23,899 nt of DNA. It comes from Saccoglossus kowalevskii (taxonomy: Eukaryota > Hemichordata > Enteropneusta > Harrimaniidae). The notes under the pieces are model-generated. The model saw nothing but the letters and a program-made list of their open reading frames with translations, had not been told where the DNA came from and did no database searches. The stretch spans positions 1-23,899 of the forward strand of contig NW_003129289.1 of the NCBI RefSeq assembly GCF_000003605.2, in the 5' to 3' direction. Position 1 is the first letter of the stretch; the number at the start of each line of letters is the position of its first letter. This document shows, piece by piece, positions 11,019 through 23,610 of the stretch. Position numbers and translations under genes: made by a program.

Positions 11019-12331
11019 GCAACACTCACCGTGACACCATGTTAATGCAGCACACACAGTGACACTGTGTTAATACAGCACACACAGTGACACTATGTTA
11101 ATACAGCACACACAGTGACACTATGTTAATACAGCACACACAGTGACACTGTGTAATGCAGCACACACAATGACACTATGTTAATGCAGCACACACTGTG
11201 ACACTGTGTTAATACAGCACACACAGTGACACTATGTTACTGTAGCACACACCGTGACACTATGTTAATACAGCACACACAGTGACACTATGTTAATGCA
11301 GCACTCCCAGTGACACTATGTTAATGCCACACACACAGTGACACTATGTTAATGCAACACACACAGTGACACTATGTTAATGCAGCACACACAGTGACAC
11401 TATGTTAATGCCACACACACAGTGACACTATGTTAATGCAGCACACACAGTGACACTATGTTAATGCCACACACACAGTGACACTGTGTTAATGCAACAC
11501 AAACAGTGGCACTATGTTAATACAGCACACACAGTGACACTATGTTAATACAGCACACACAGTGACACTGTGTAATGCAGCACACAGTGACACTATGTTA
11601 ATGCAGCACACACCGTGACACTGTGTTAATACAGCACACACAGTGACACTATGTTAATGTAGCACACACCGTGACACTATGTTAATACAGCACACACAGT
11701 GACACTATGTTAATGCAACACACACAGTGACACTATGTTAATGCCACACACACAGTGACACTATATTAATGCAACACACACAGTGACACTATGTTAATAC
11801 AGCACAAACAGTGACACTATGTTAATGCCACACACACAGTGACACTATGTTAATACAGCACACACAGTGACACTATGTTAATGCAACACACACAGTGACA
11901 CAATCTTAATGCAGCACACACAGTGACACTGTGTAATGCAGCACACTACGTGACACTATGTTAATGCAACACACACAGGCACACTATGTTAACGCCACAC
12001 ACACACAGTGACACTATGTTAATGCAACACACACAGTGACACTATGTTAATACAGCACACACAGTGACACTATGTTAATACAGCACACACAGTGACACTA
12101 TGTTAATGCAGCACACACTGTGACACTATGTTAATGCAACACACACAGTTACACTATGTTAATGCTGCACACACAGTGACACTATGTTAATGCAGCACAC
12201 ACAGTGACACTATGTTAATACAGCACACACAGTGACACTATGTTAATACAGCACACACCGTGACACTATGTTAATACAGCACACACAGTGACACTATGTT
12301 ACTACAGCACACACAGTGACACTATGTTAAT
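11019..12331. repeat. 1313-bp beta/gamma tandem copy, first
   Basis: It runs from one GCAACACTCACCGTGACACC marker (11019) to the next (12332). It contains AGCACTCCCAG at 11300 and CACAATCTT at 11899. Features shared only with the next copy are a CACACAATGAC unit near 11163 and a shortened GCAGCACACAGTG unit near 11578. It lacks the first half of beta, so gamma leads straight into mid-beta. Confidence 0.85.
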
Positions 12332-13616
12332 GCAACACTCACCGTGACACCATGTTAATGCAGCACACACAGTGACACTGTGTTAATACAGCACACACAG
12401 TGACACTATGTTAATACAGCACACACAGTGACACTATGTTAATACAGCACACACAGTGACACTGTGTAATGCAGCACACACAATGACACTATGTTAATGC
12501 AGCACACACTGTGACACTGTGTTAATACAGCACACACAGTGACACTATGTTACTGTAGCACACACCGTGACACTATGTTAATACAGCACACACAGTGACA
12601 CTATGTTAATGCAGCACTCCCAGTGACACTATGTTAATGCCACACACACAGTGACACTATGTTAATGCAACACACACAGTGACACTATGTTAATGCAGCA
12701 CACACAGTGACACTATGTTAATGCCACACACACAGTGACACTATGTTAATGCAGCACACACAGTGACACTATGTTAATGCCACACACACAGTGACACTGT
12801 GTTAATGCAACACAAACAGTGGCACTATGTTAATACAGCACACACAGTGACACTATGTTAATACAGCACACACAGTGACACTGTGTAATGCAGCACACAG
12901 TGACACTATGTTAATGCAGCACACACCGTGACACTGTGTTAATACAGCACACACAGTGACACTATGTTAATGTAGCACACACCGTGACACTATGTTAATA
13001 CAGCACACACAGTGACACTATGTTAATGCAACACACACAGTGACACTATGTTAATGCCACACACACAGTGACACTATATTAATGCAACACACACAGTGAC
13101 ACTATGTTAATACAGCACAAACAGTGACACTATGTTAATGCCACACACACAGTGACACTATGTTAATACAGCACACACAGTGACACTATGTTAATGCAAC
13201 ACACACAGTGACAAAATCTTAATGCAGCACACACAGTGACACTGTGTAATGCAGCACACTACGTGACACTATGTTAATGCAACACACACAGGCACACTAT
13301 GTTAACGCCACACACACACAGTGACACTATGTTAATGCAACACACACAGTGACACTATGTTAATACAGCACACACAGTGACACTATGTTAATACAGCACA
13401 CACAGTGACACTATGTTAATGCAGCACACACTGTGACACTATGTTAATGCAACACACACAGTTACACTATGTTAATGCTGCACACACAGTGACACTATGT
13501 TAATACAGCACACACAGTGACACTATGTTAATACAGCACACACCGTGACACTATGTTAATACAGCACACACAGTGACACTATGTTACTACAGCACACACA
13601 GTGACACTATGTTAAT
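12332..13616. repeat. 1313-bp beta/gamma tandem copy, second
   Basis: It follows the first copy with a constant 1313-bp shift (AGCACTCCCAG at 12613, gamma opening at 13196). It has a private change, ACAAAATCTT in place of ACACAATCTT near 13211, and has lost one 28-bp unit near 13490, so it is 1285 bp long. The private changes show that it has diverged slightly since the duplication. Confidence 0.85.
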
Positions 13617-14788
13617 GCAACACTCACCGTGACACCATGTTAATGCAGCACACACAGTGACACTGTGTTAATACAGCACACACAGTGACACTATGTTAAT
13701 GCAGCACACACAGTGACACTATGTTAATGCAACACACACAGTGACACTATGTTAATGCAGCACACACAGTGACACTGTGTTAATACAGCACACACAGTGA
13801 CACTATGTTAATACAGCACACACAGTGACACTATGTTAATGCAGCACACACAGTGACACTATGTTAATGCAACACACACAGTGACACTATGTTAATGCCA
13901 CACACACAGTGACATTTTGTTAATGCAACACACACAGTGACACTATGTTAATACAGCACACACAGTGACACTATGTTAATGCAGCACACACAGTGACACT
14001 ATGTTAATACAGCACACACAGTGACACTATGTTAATACAGCACACACAGTGACACTGTGTAATGCAGCACACACAGTGACACTATGTTAATGCAGCACAC
14101 ACTGTGACACTGTGTTAATACAGCACACACAGTGACACTATGTTACTGTAGCACACACCGTGACACTATGTTAATACAGCACACACAGTGACACTATGTT
14201 AATGCAGCACTCCCAGTGACACTATGTTAATGCCACACACACAGTGACACTATGTTAATGCAACACACACAGTGACACTATGTTAATGCAGCACACACAG
14301 TGACACTATGTTAATGCCACACACACAGTGACACTATGTTAATGCAGCACACACAGTGACACTATGTTAATGCCACACACACAGTGACACTGTGTTAATG
14401 CAACACAAACAGTGGCACTATGTTAATACAGCACACACAGTGACACTATGTTAATACAGCACACACAGTGACACTGTGTAATGCAGCACACACAGTGACA
14501 CTATGTTAATGCAGCACACACCGTGACACTGTGTTAATACAGCACACACAGTGACACTATGTTAATGTAGCACACACCGTGACACTATGTTAATACAGCA
14601 CACACAGTGACACTATGTTAATGCCACACACACAGTGACACTATGTTAATGCCACACACACAGTGACACTATATTAATGCAACACACACAGTGACACTAT
14701 GTTAATACAGCACAAACAGTGACACTATGTTAATGCCACACACACAGTGACACTATGTTAATACAGCACACACAGTGACACTGTTAAT
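13617..14788. repeat. beta module, opening replaced
   Basis: After the GCAACACTCACCGTGACACC marker and some plain units it enters beta before the CATTTTGTTAATG unit (near 13913), then has TTACTGTAG and AGCACTCCCAG at 14206. From AGCACTCCCAG to the next GCAGCCC opening is 583 bp, the same as at 4301-4884 and 20235-20818. The standard GCAGCCC/GCTG opening is absent. A GCCAC unit near 14623 replaces the GCAAC unit found at this place in other copies. Confidence 0.75.
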
Positions 14789-16074
14789 GCAGCCCACACC
14801 GTGACACTGTGTAATGCAGCACACACAGTGACACTATGTTAATGCAGCACACACAGTGACACTATGTTAATGCAGCACACACAGTGACACTATGTTAATA
14901 CAGCACACACAGTGACACTATGTTAATGCTGCACACACAGTGACACTATGTTAATGCTGCACACACAGTGACACTATGTTAATGCAGCACACATAGTGAT
15001 ACTATGTTAATGCAACACACACAGTGACACTGTGTTAATACAGCACACACAGTGACACTGTGTTAATACAGCACACACAGTGACACTATGTTAATACAGC
15101 ACACACAGTGACACTATGTTAATGCAGCACACACAGTGACACTATGTTAATGCAACACACACAGTGACACTATGTTAATGCCACACACACAGTGACATTT
15201 TGTTAATGCAACACACACAGTGACACTATGTTAATACAGCACACACAGTGACACTATGTTAATGCAGCACACACAGTGACACTATGTTAATACAGCACAC
15301 ACAGTGACACTATGTTAATACAGCACACACAGTGACACTGTGTAATGCAGCACACACAGTGACACTATGTTAATGCAGCACACACTGTGACACTGTGTTT
15401 AATACAGCACACACAGTGACACTATGTTACTGTAGCACACACCGTGACACTATGTTAATACAGCACACACAGTGACACTATGTTAATGCAGCACTCCCAG
15501 TGACACTATGTTAATGCCACACACACAGTGACACTATGTTAATGCAACACACACAGTGACACTATGTTAATGCAGCACACACAGTGACACTATGTTAATG
15601 CCACACACACAGTGACACTATGTTAATGCAGCACACACAGTGACACTATGTTAATGCCATACACACAGTGACACTGTGTTAATGCAACACAAACAGTGGC
15701 ACTATGTTAATACAGCACACACAGTGACACTATGTTAATACAGCACACACAGTGACACTGTGTAATGCAGCACACACAGTGACACTATGTTAATGCAGCA
15801 CACACCGTGACACTGTGTTAATACAGCACACACAGTGACACTATGTTAATGTAGCACACACCGTGACACTATGTTAATACAGCACACACAGTGACACTAT
15901 GTTAATGCAACACACACAGTGACACTATGTTAATGCCACACACACAGTGACACTATATTAATGCAACACACACAGTGACACTATGTTAATACAGCACAAA
16001 CAGTGACACTATGTTAATGCCACACACACAGTGACACTATGTTAATACAGCACACACAGTGACACTATGTTAAT
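14789..16074. repeat. higher-order module beta, full copy
   Basis: Opening GCAGCCCACACCGTG at 14789, paired GCTG units, a CACATAGTGATAC unit near 14991, CATTTTG near 15197, a 29-bp CTGTGTTTAATAC unit near 15395, AGCACTCCCAG at 15490 and then gamma at 16075. The opening-to-AGCACTCCCAG spacing is 701 bp, against 700 bp in the copy at 4884; the extra base is the T of the 29-bp unit. The CACATAGTGATAC form recurs only near 18926. Confidence 0.85.
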
Positions 16075-16523
16075 GCAACACACACAGTGACACAATCTTA
16101 ATGCAGCACACACAGTGACACTGTGTAATGCAGCACACTACGTGACACTATGTTAATGCAACACACACAGGCACACTATGTTAACGCCACACACACACAG
16201 TGACACTATGTTAATGCAACACACACAGTGACACTATGTTAATACAGCACACACAGTGACACTATGTTAATACAGCACACACAGTGACACTATGTTAATG
16301 CAGCACACACTGTGACACTATGTTAATGCAACACACACAGTTACACTATGTTAATGCTGCACACACAGTGACACTATGTTAATGCAGCACACACAGTGAC
16401 ACTATGTTAATACAGCACACACAGTGACACTATGTTAATACAGCACACACCGTGACACTATGTTAATACAGCACACACAGTGACACTATGTTACTACAGC
16501 ACACACAGTGACACTATGTTAAT
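16075..16523. repeat. module gamma, copy before alpha 4
   Basis: CACAATCTT at 16091, CACTACGTG, GGCACAC, AACGCC, CACACTGTG and GTTACAC occur in order, ending before GCAACACTCACCGTGACACC at 16524. The 433-bp spacing matches the copies at 8786, 10586 and 11899. It precedes an alpha module, as do the gamma copies at 6169 and 21572. Confidence 0.85.
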
Positions 16524-17518
16524 GCAACACTCACCGTGACACCATGTTAATGCAGCACACACAGTGACACTGTGTTAATACAGCACACACAGTGACACTA
16601 TGTTAATACAGCACACACAGTGACACTATGTTAATGCTGCACACACAGTGACACTATGTTAATGCAACACACACACAGTGGCACTATGTTAGTACAGCAC
16701 ACACAGTGACACTATGTTAATGCAGCACACACAGTGACACTATGTTAATACAGCACACACAGTGACACTGTTAATGCAGCACACACCGTGACACTATGTT
16801 AATGCAACACACACCGTGACACTATGTTAATACAGCACACACAGTGACACTGTGTTAATGCAGCACACACAGTGACACTATGTTAATGCAACACACACAG
16901 TGACACTGTGTTAATACAACACACACAGTGACACTATGTTAATGCAGCACACACAGTGACACTATGTTAATGCAGCACACACAGTGACACTGTGTAATGC
17001 AGCACACACAGTGACACTATGTTAATACAGCACACACAGGGACACTATGTTAATGCAGCACACACAGTGACACTATGTTAATACAGCACACACAGTGACA
17101 CTATGTTAATGCTGCACACACAGTGACACTATGTTAATGCTGCACACACAGTGACACTATGTTAATGCAGCACACACAGTGACACTATGTTAATACAGCA
17201 CACACAGTGACACTATGTTAATACAGCACACACAGTGACACTATGTTAATGCAGCACACACAGTGATACTATGTTAATGCAGCACACACAGTGACACTAT
17301 GTTAATGCAACACACACAGTGACACTGTGTTAATACAGCCCGCACAGTGACACTGTGTTAATACAGCACACACAGTGACACTATGTTAATACAGCACACA
17401 CAGTGACACTATGTTAATGCAGCACACACAGTGACACCATGTTAATGCAGTACATACAGTGACACTATGTTAATACAGCACACACAATGACACTATGTTA
17501 ATGCAGCACACACAGTGA

Positions 17519-17544
17519 CACTATGTTAATGCATTAACACAGTG
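17519..17544. repeat. near-perfect 26-bp palindrome, first of a pair
   Basis: CACTATGTTAATG is followed by CATTAACACAGTG. The arms pair except at one position, because this unit has CTATG where the perfect palindrome at 1023-1048 has CTGTG. The inserted GCATTAAC form is otherwise the same as at 1035. Confidence 0.9.
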
Positions 17545-17545
17545 A

Positions 17546-17571
17546 CACTATGTTAATGCATTAACACAGTG
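17546..17571. repeat. near-perfect 26-bp palindrome, second of a pair
   Basis: It has the same sequence as the element ending at 17544, one base further on. The two form a 27-bp tandem pair, so the altered unit was itself duplicated after it arose. GCATTAAC occurs at only three places in the window, at 1035 and in this pair. Confidence 0.9.
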
Positions 17572-18223
17572 ACACTATGTTAATGCAGCACACACAGTGA
17601 CACTATGTTAATGCAGCACACACAGTGACACTATGTTAATGCAACACACACAGTGACACTATGTTAATACAGCACACACAGTGACACTATGTTAATGCAA
17701 CATACACCGTGACACTATGTTAATACATCACACACCGTGACACTATGTTAATACAGCACACACAGTGACACTATGTTACTACAGCACACACAGTGACACT
17801 ATGTTACTACAGCACACACAGTGACACTATGTTAATACAGCACACACCGTGACACTATGTTAATACAGCACACACAGTGACACTATGTTACTACAGCACA
17901 CACAGTGACACTATGTTAATGCAACACTCACCGTGACGCTATGATAATACAGCACATATAGTGACACTGTGTTACTACAGCACACACAGTGACACTGTGT
18001 TAATACAGCACACACAGTGACACTATGTTAATACAGCACACACAGTGACACTGTGTAATGCAGCACACACAGTGACACTATGTTAATGCAGCACACACAG
18101 TGACACTATGTTAATACAGCACACACAGTGACCTTATGTTAATACAGCACACACAGTGACACTGTTAATGCAGCACACACAGTGACACTATGTTAATACA
18201 GCACACACAGTGACACTGTTAAT

Positions 18224-18779
18224 GCAGCCCACACCGTGACACTGTGTAATGCAGCACACACAGTGACACTATGTTAATGCAGCACACACAGTGACACTAT
18301 GTTAATGCAGCACACACAGTGACACTATGTTAATACAGCACACACAGTGACACTATGTTAATGCTGCACACACAGTGACACTATGTTAATGCTGCACACA
18401 CAGTGACACTATGTTAATGCAGCACACACAGTGATACTATGTTAATGCAACACACACAGTGACACTGTGTTAATACAGCACACACAGTGACACTGTGTTA
18501 ATACAGCACACACAGTGACACTATGTTAATACAGCACACACAGTGACACTATGTTAATGCAGCACACACAGTGACACTATGTTAATGCAACACACACAGT
18601 GACACTATGTTAATGCCACACACACAGTGACATTTTGTTAATGCAACACACACAGTGACACTATGTTAATACAGCACACACAGTGACACTATGTTAATAC
18701 AGCACACACAGTGACACTATGTTAATACAGCACACACAGTGACACTGTGTAATGCAGCACACACAGTGACACTATGTTA
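18224..18779. repeat. beta module, first half only
   Basis: It starts with GCAGCCCACACCGTG at 18224, has the GCTG pair, a GTGATAC unit and CATTTTG near 18630, then breaks off near 18780 before TTACTGTAG and AGCACTCCCAG are reached. The sequence then restarts with early-beta units. The break is close to a 27-bp CTGTGTAATG unit near 18745. Confidence 0.75.
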
Positions 18780-20817
18780 ATGCAGCACACACAGTGACAC
18801 TATGTTAATGCAGCACACACAGTGACACTATGTTAATACAGCACACACAGTGACACTATGTTAATGCTGCACACACAGTGACACTATGTTAATGCTGCAC
18901 ACAGTGACACTATGTTAATGCAGCACACATAGTGATACTATGTTAATGCAACACACACAGTGACACTGTGTTAATACAGCACACACAGTGACACTGTGTT
19001 AATACAGCACACACAGTGACACTATGTTAATACAGCACACACAGTGACACTATGTTAATGCAGCACACACAGTGACACTATGTTAATGCAACACACACAG
19101 TGACACTATGTTAATGCCACACACACAGTGACATTTTGTTAATGCAACACACACAGTGACACTATGTTAATACAGCACACACAGTGACACTATGTTAATG
19201 CAGCACACACAGTGACACTATGTTAATACAGCACACACAGTGACACTATGTTAATACAGCACACACAGTGACACTGTGTAATGCAGCACACACAGTGACA
19301 CTATGTTAATGCAGCACACACTGTGACACTGTGTTAATACAGCACACACAGTGACACTATGTTACTGTAGCACACACCGTGACACTATGTTAATACAGCA
19401 CACACAGTGACACTATGTTAATGCAGCACTCCCAGTGACACTATGTTAATGCCACACACACAGTGACACTATGTTAATGCAACACACACAGTGACACTAT
19501 GTTAATGCAGCACACACAGTGACACTATGTTAATGCCACACACACAGTGACACTATGTTAATGCAGCACACACAGTGACACTATGTTAATGCCACACACA
19601 CAGTGACACTGTGTTAATGCAACACAAACAGTGGCACTATGTTAATACAGCACACACAGTGACACTATGTTAATACAGCACACACAGTGACACTGTGTAA
19701 TGCAGCACACACAGTGACACTATGTTAATGCAGCACACACCGTGACACTGTGTTAATACAGCACACACAGTGACACTATGTTAATGTAGCACACACCGTG
19801 ACACTATGTTAATACAGCACACACAGTGACACTATGTTAATGCAACACACACAGTGACACTATGTTAATGCCACACACACAGTGACACTATATTAATGCA
19901 ACACACACAGTGACACTATGTTAATACAGCACAAACAGTGACACTATGTTAATGCCACACACACAGTGACATTTTGTTAATGCAACACACACAGTGACAC
20001 TATGTTAATACAGCACACACAGTGACACTATGTTAATACAGCACACACAGTGACACTATGTTAATACAGCACACACAGTGACACTGTGTAATGCAGCACA
20101 CACAGTGACACTATGTTAATGCAGCACACACTGTGACACTGTGTTAATACAGCACACACAGTGACACTATGTTACTGTAGCACACACCGTGACACTATGT
20201 TAATACAGCACACACAGTGACACTATGTTAATGCAGCACTCCCAGTGACACTATGTTAATGCCACACACACAGTGACACTATGTTAATGCAACACACACA
20301 GTGACACTATGTTAATGCAGCACACACAGTGACACTATGTTAATGCCACACACACAGTGACACTATGTTAATGCAGCACACACAGTGACACTATGTTAAT
20401 GCCACACACACAGTGACACTGTGTTAATGCAACACAAACAGTGGCACTATGTTAATACAGCACACACAGTGACACTATGTTAATACAGCACACACAGTGA
20501 CACTGTGTAATGCAGCACACACAGTGACACTATGTTAATGCAGCACACACCGTGACACTGTGTTAATACAGCACACACAGTGACACTATGTTAATGTAGC
20601 ACACACCGTGACACTATGTTAATACAGCACACACAGTGACACTATGTTAATGCAACACACACAGTGACACTATGTTAATGCCACACACACAGTGACACTA
20701 TATTAATGCAACACACACAGTGACACTATGTTAATACAGCACAAACAGTGACACTATGTTAATGCCACACACACAGTGACACTATGTTAATACAGCACAC
20801 ACAGTGACACTGTTAAT
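18780..20817. repeat. beta module with internal 810-bp duplication
   Basis: Early-beta units restart (GCTG pair with a shortened GCTGCACACAGTG unit near 18895, CACATAGTGATAC near 18926, CATTTTG near 19132), reaching AGCACTCCCAG at 19425. A TATATTAATG unit and the GCACAAACAG unit then lead straight into a second CATTTTG unit near 19970 and a second AGCACTCCCAG at 20235, 810 bp after the first. This is a partial internal duplication of the second part of beta. Confidence 0.75.
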
Positions 20818-21571
20818 GCAGCCCACACCGTGACACTGTGTAATGCAGCACACACAGTGACACTATGTTAATGCAGCACACACAGTGACACTATGTTAAT
20901 GCAGCACACACAGTGACACTATGTTAATACAGCACACACAGTGACACTATGTTAATGCTGCACACACAGTGACACTATGTTAATGCTGCACACACAGTGA
21001 CACTATGTTAATGCAGCACACACAGTGATACTATGTTAATGCAACACACACAGTGACACTGTGTTAATACAGCACACACAGTGACACTGTGTTAATACAG
21101 CACACACAGTGACACTATGTTAATACAGCACACACAGTGACACTATGTTAATGCAGCACACACAGTGACACTATGTTAATGCAACACACACAGTGACACT
21201 ATGTTAATGCCACACACACAGTGACATTTTGTTAATGCAACACACACAGTGACACTATGTTAATACAGCACACACAGTGACACTATGTTAATACAGCACA
21301 CACAGTGACACTATGTTAATACAGCACACACAGTGACACTGTGTAATGCAGCACACACAGTGACACTATGTTAATGCAGCACACACTGTGACACTGTGTT
21401 AATACAGCACACACAGTGACACTATGTTACTGTAGCACACACCGTGACACTATGTTAATACAGCACACACAGTGACACTATGTTAATGCAGCACTCCCAG
21501 TGACACTATGTTAATGCCACACACACAGTGACACTATGTTAATGCAACACACACAGTGACACTATGTTAAT
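20818..21571. repeat. beta module cut short before gamma
   Basis: Opening GCAGCCCACACCGTG at 20818, CATTTTG near 21225 and AGCACTCCCAG at 21490. Only 98 bp separate AGCACTCCCAG from the gamma marker CACAATCTT at 21588, against 599-601 bp in other beta-gamma junctions. About 0.5 kb of late beta is therefore missing. Confidence 0.8.
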
Positions 21572-22019
21572 GCAGCACACACAGTGACACAATCTTAATG
21601 CAGCACACACAGTGACACTGTGTAATGCAGCACACTACGTGACACTATGTTAATGCAAACACACACAGGCACACTATGTTAACGCCACACACACAGTGAC
21701 ACTATGTTAATGCAACACACACAGTGACACTATGTTAATACAGCACACACAGTGACACTATGTTAATACAGCACACACAGTGACACTATGTTAATGCAGC
21801 ACACACTGTGACACTATGTTAATGCAACACACACAGTTACACTATGTTAATGCTGCACACACAGTGACACTATGTTAATGCAGCACACACAGTGACACTA
21901 TGTTAATACAGCACACACAGTGACACTATGTTAATACAGCACACACCGTGACACTATGTTAATACAGCACACACAGTGACACTATGTTACTACAGCACAC
22001 ACAGTGACACTATGTTAAT
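21572..22019. repeat. module gamma, last copy
   Basis: It has CACAATCTT at 21588, CACTACGTG, GGCACAC, AACGCC and GTTACAC, and ends at 22020. It matches gamma copy 1 with a shift of 15,403 bp, becoming 15,404 after one extra A in a GCAAACACAC unit near 21657. It keeps the shorter CA tract after AACGCC seen in copy 1, not the longer tract of the other gamma copies. Confidence 0.85.
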
Positions 22020-23610
22020 GCAACACTCACCGTGACACCATGTTAATGCAGCACACACAGTGACACTGTGTTAATACAGCACACACAGTGACACTATGTT
22101 AATACAGCACACACAGTGACACTATGTTAATACAGCACACACAGTGACACTATGTTAATGCAACACACACACAGTGGCACTATGTTAGTACAGCACACAC
22201 AGTGACACTATGTTAATGCAGCACACACAGTGACACTATGTTAATACAGCACACACAGTGACACTATTAATGCAGCACACACCGTGACACTATGTTAATG
22301 CAACACACACCGTGACACTATGTTAATACAGCACACACAGTGACACTGTGTTAATGCAGCACACACAGTGACACTATGTTAATGCAACACACACAGTGAC
22401 ACTGTGTTAATACAACACACACAGTGACACTATGTTAATGCAGCACACACAGTGACACTATGTTAATGCTGCACACACAGTGACACTATGTTAATGCTGC
22501 ACACACAGTGACACTATGTTAATGCTGCACACACAGTGACACTATGTTAATGCAGCACACACAGTGACACTATGTTAATGCTGCACACACAGTGACACTA
22601 TGTTAATGCTGCACACACAGTGACACTATGTTAATGCAGCACACACAGTGACACTATGTTAATACAGCACACACAGTGACACTATGTTAATACAGCACAC
22701 ACAGTGACACTATGTTAATGCAGCACACACAGTGATACTATGTTAATGCAGCACACACAGTGACACTATGTTAATGCAACACACACAGTGACACTGTGTT
22801 AATACAGCCCGCACAGTGACACTGTGTTAATACAGCACACACAGTGACACTATGTTAATACAGCACACACAGTGACACTATGTTAATGCAGCACACACAG
22901 TGACACTATGTTAATGCAGTACATACAGTGACACTATGTTAATACAGCACACACAATGACACTATGTTAATGCAGCACACACAGTGACACTATGTTAATG
23001 CAGCACACACAGTGACACTATGTTAATGCAACACACACAGTGACACTATGTTAATACAGCACACACAGTGACACTATGTTAATGCAACATACACCGTGAC
23101 ACTATGTTAATACATCACACACCGTGACACTATGTTAATACAGCACACACAGTGACACTATGTTACTACAGCACACACAGTGACACTATGTTACTACAGC
23201 ACACACAGTGACACTATGTTAATACAGCACACACCGTGACACTATGTTAATACAGCACACACAGTGACACTATGTTACTACAGCACACACAGTGACACTA
23301 TGTTAATGCAACACTCACCGTGACGCTATGATAATACAGCACATATAGTGACACTGTGTTACTACAGCACACACAGTGACACTGTGTTAATACAGCACAC
23401 ACAGTGACACTATGTTAATACAGCACACACAGTGACACTGTGTAATGCAGCACACACAGTGACACTATGTTAATGCAGCACACACAGTGACACTATGTTA
23501 ATACAGCACACACAGTGACCTTATGTTAATACAGCACACACAGTGACACTGTTAATGCAGCACACACAGTGACACTATGTTAATACAGCACACACAGTGA
23601 CACTGTTAAT
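22020..23610. repeat. higher-order module alpha, copy 5
   Basis: GTGGCAC/TTAGTACAG at 22160, the GCTG-rich series from 22468, AGCCCGCAC near 22806, GCAACATAC near 23085, GCAACACTCACCGTGACGC at 23308 and GTGACCTTATG near 23517. Up to about 23,479 it follows copy 3 without net indel; from there it follows the tails of copies 2 and 4 into a GCAGCCC opening, where copy 3 had switched to mid-beta. It therefore keeps the alpha end that copy 3 lacks. Confidence 0.85.

Larger units (their letters stand above)
16524..18223. repeat. higher-order module alpha, copy 4
   Basis: Alpha markers in order: GTGGCAC/TTAGTACAG at 16664, a CACAGGGACAC unit near 17036 shared with copy 2, AGCCCGCAC near 17338, GCAGTACAT at 17447, GCAACATAC at 17697, GCAACACTCACCGTGACGC at 17921 and GTGACCTTATG near 18129. 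It has two adjacent GCATTAAC units at 17519-17571. Its start is 5496 bp before the start of copy 5, and that shift also holds at the GTGGCAC unit. Confidence 0.85.
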
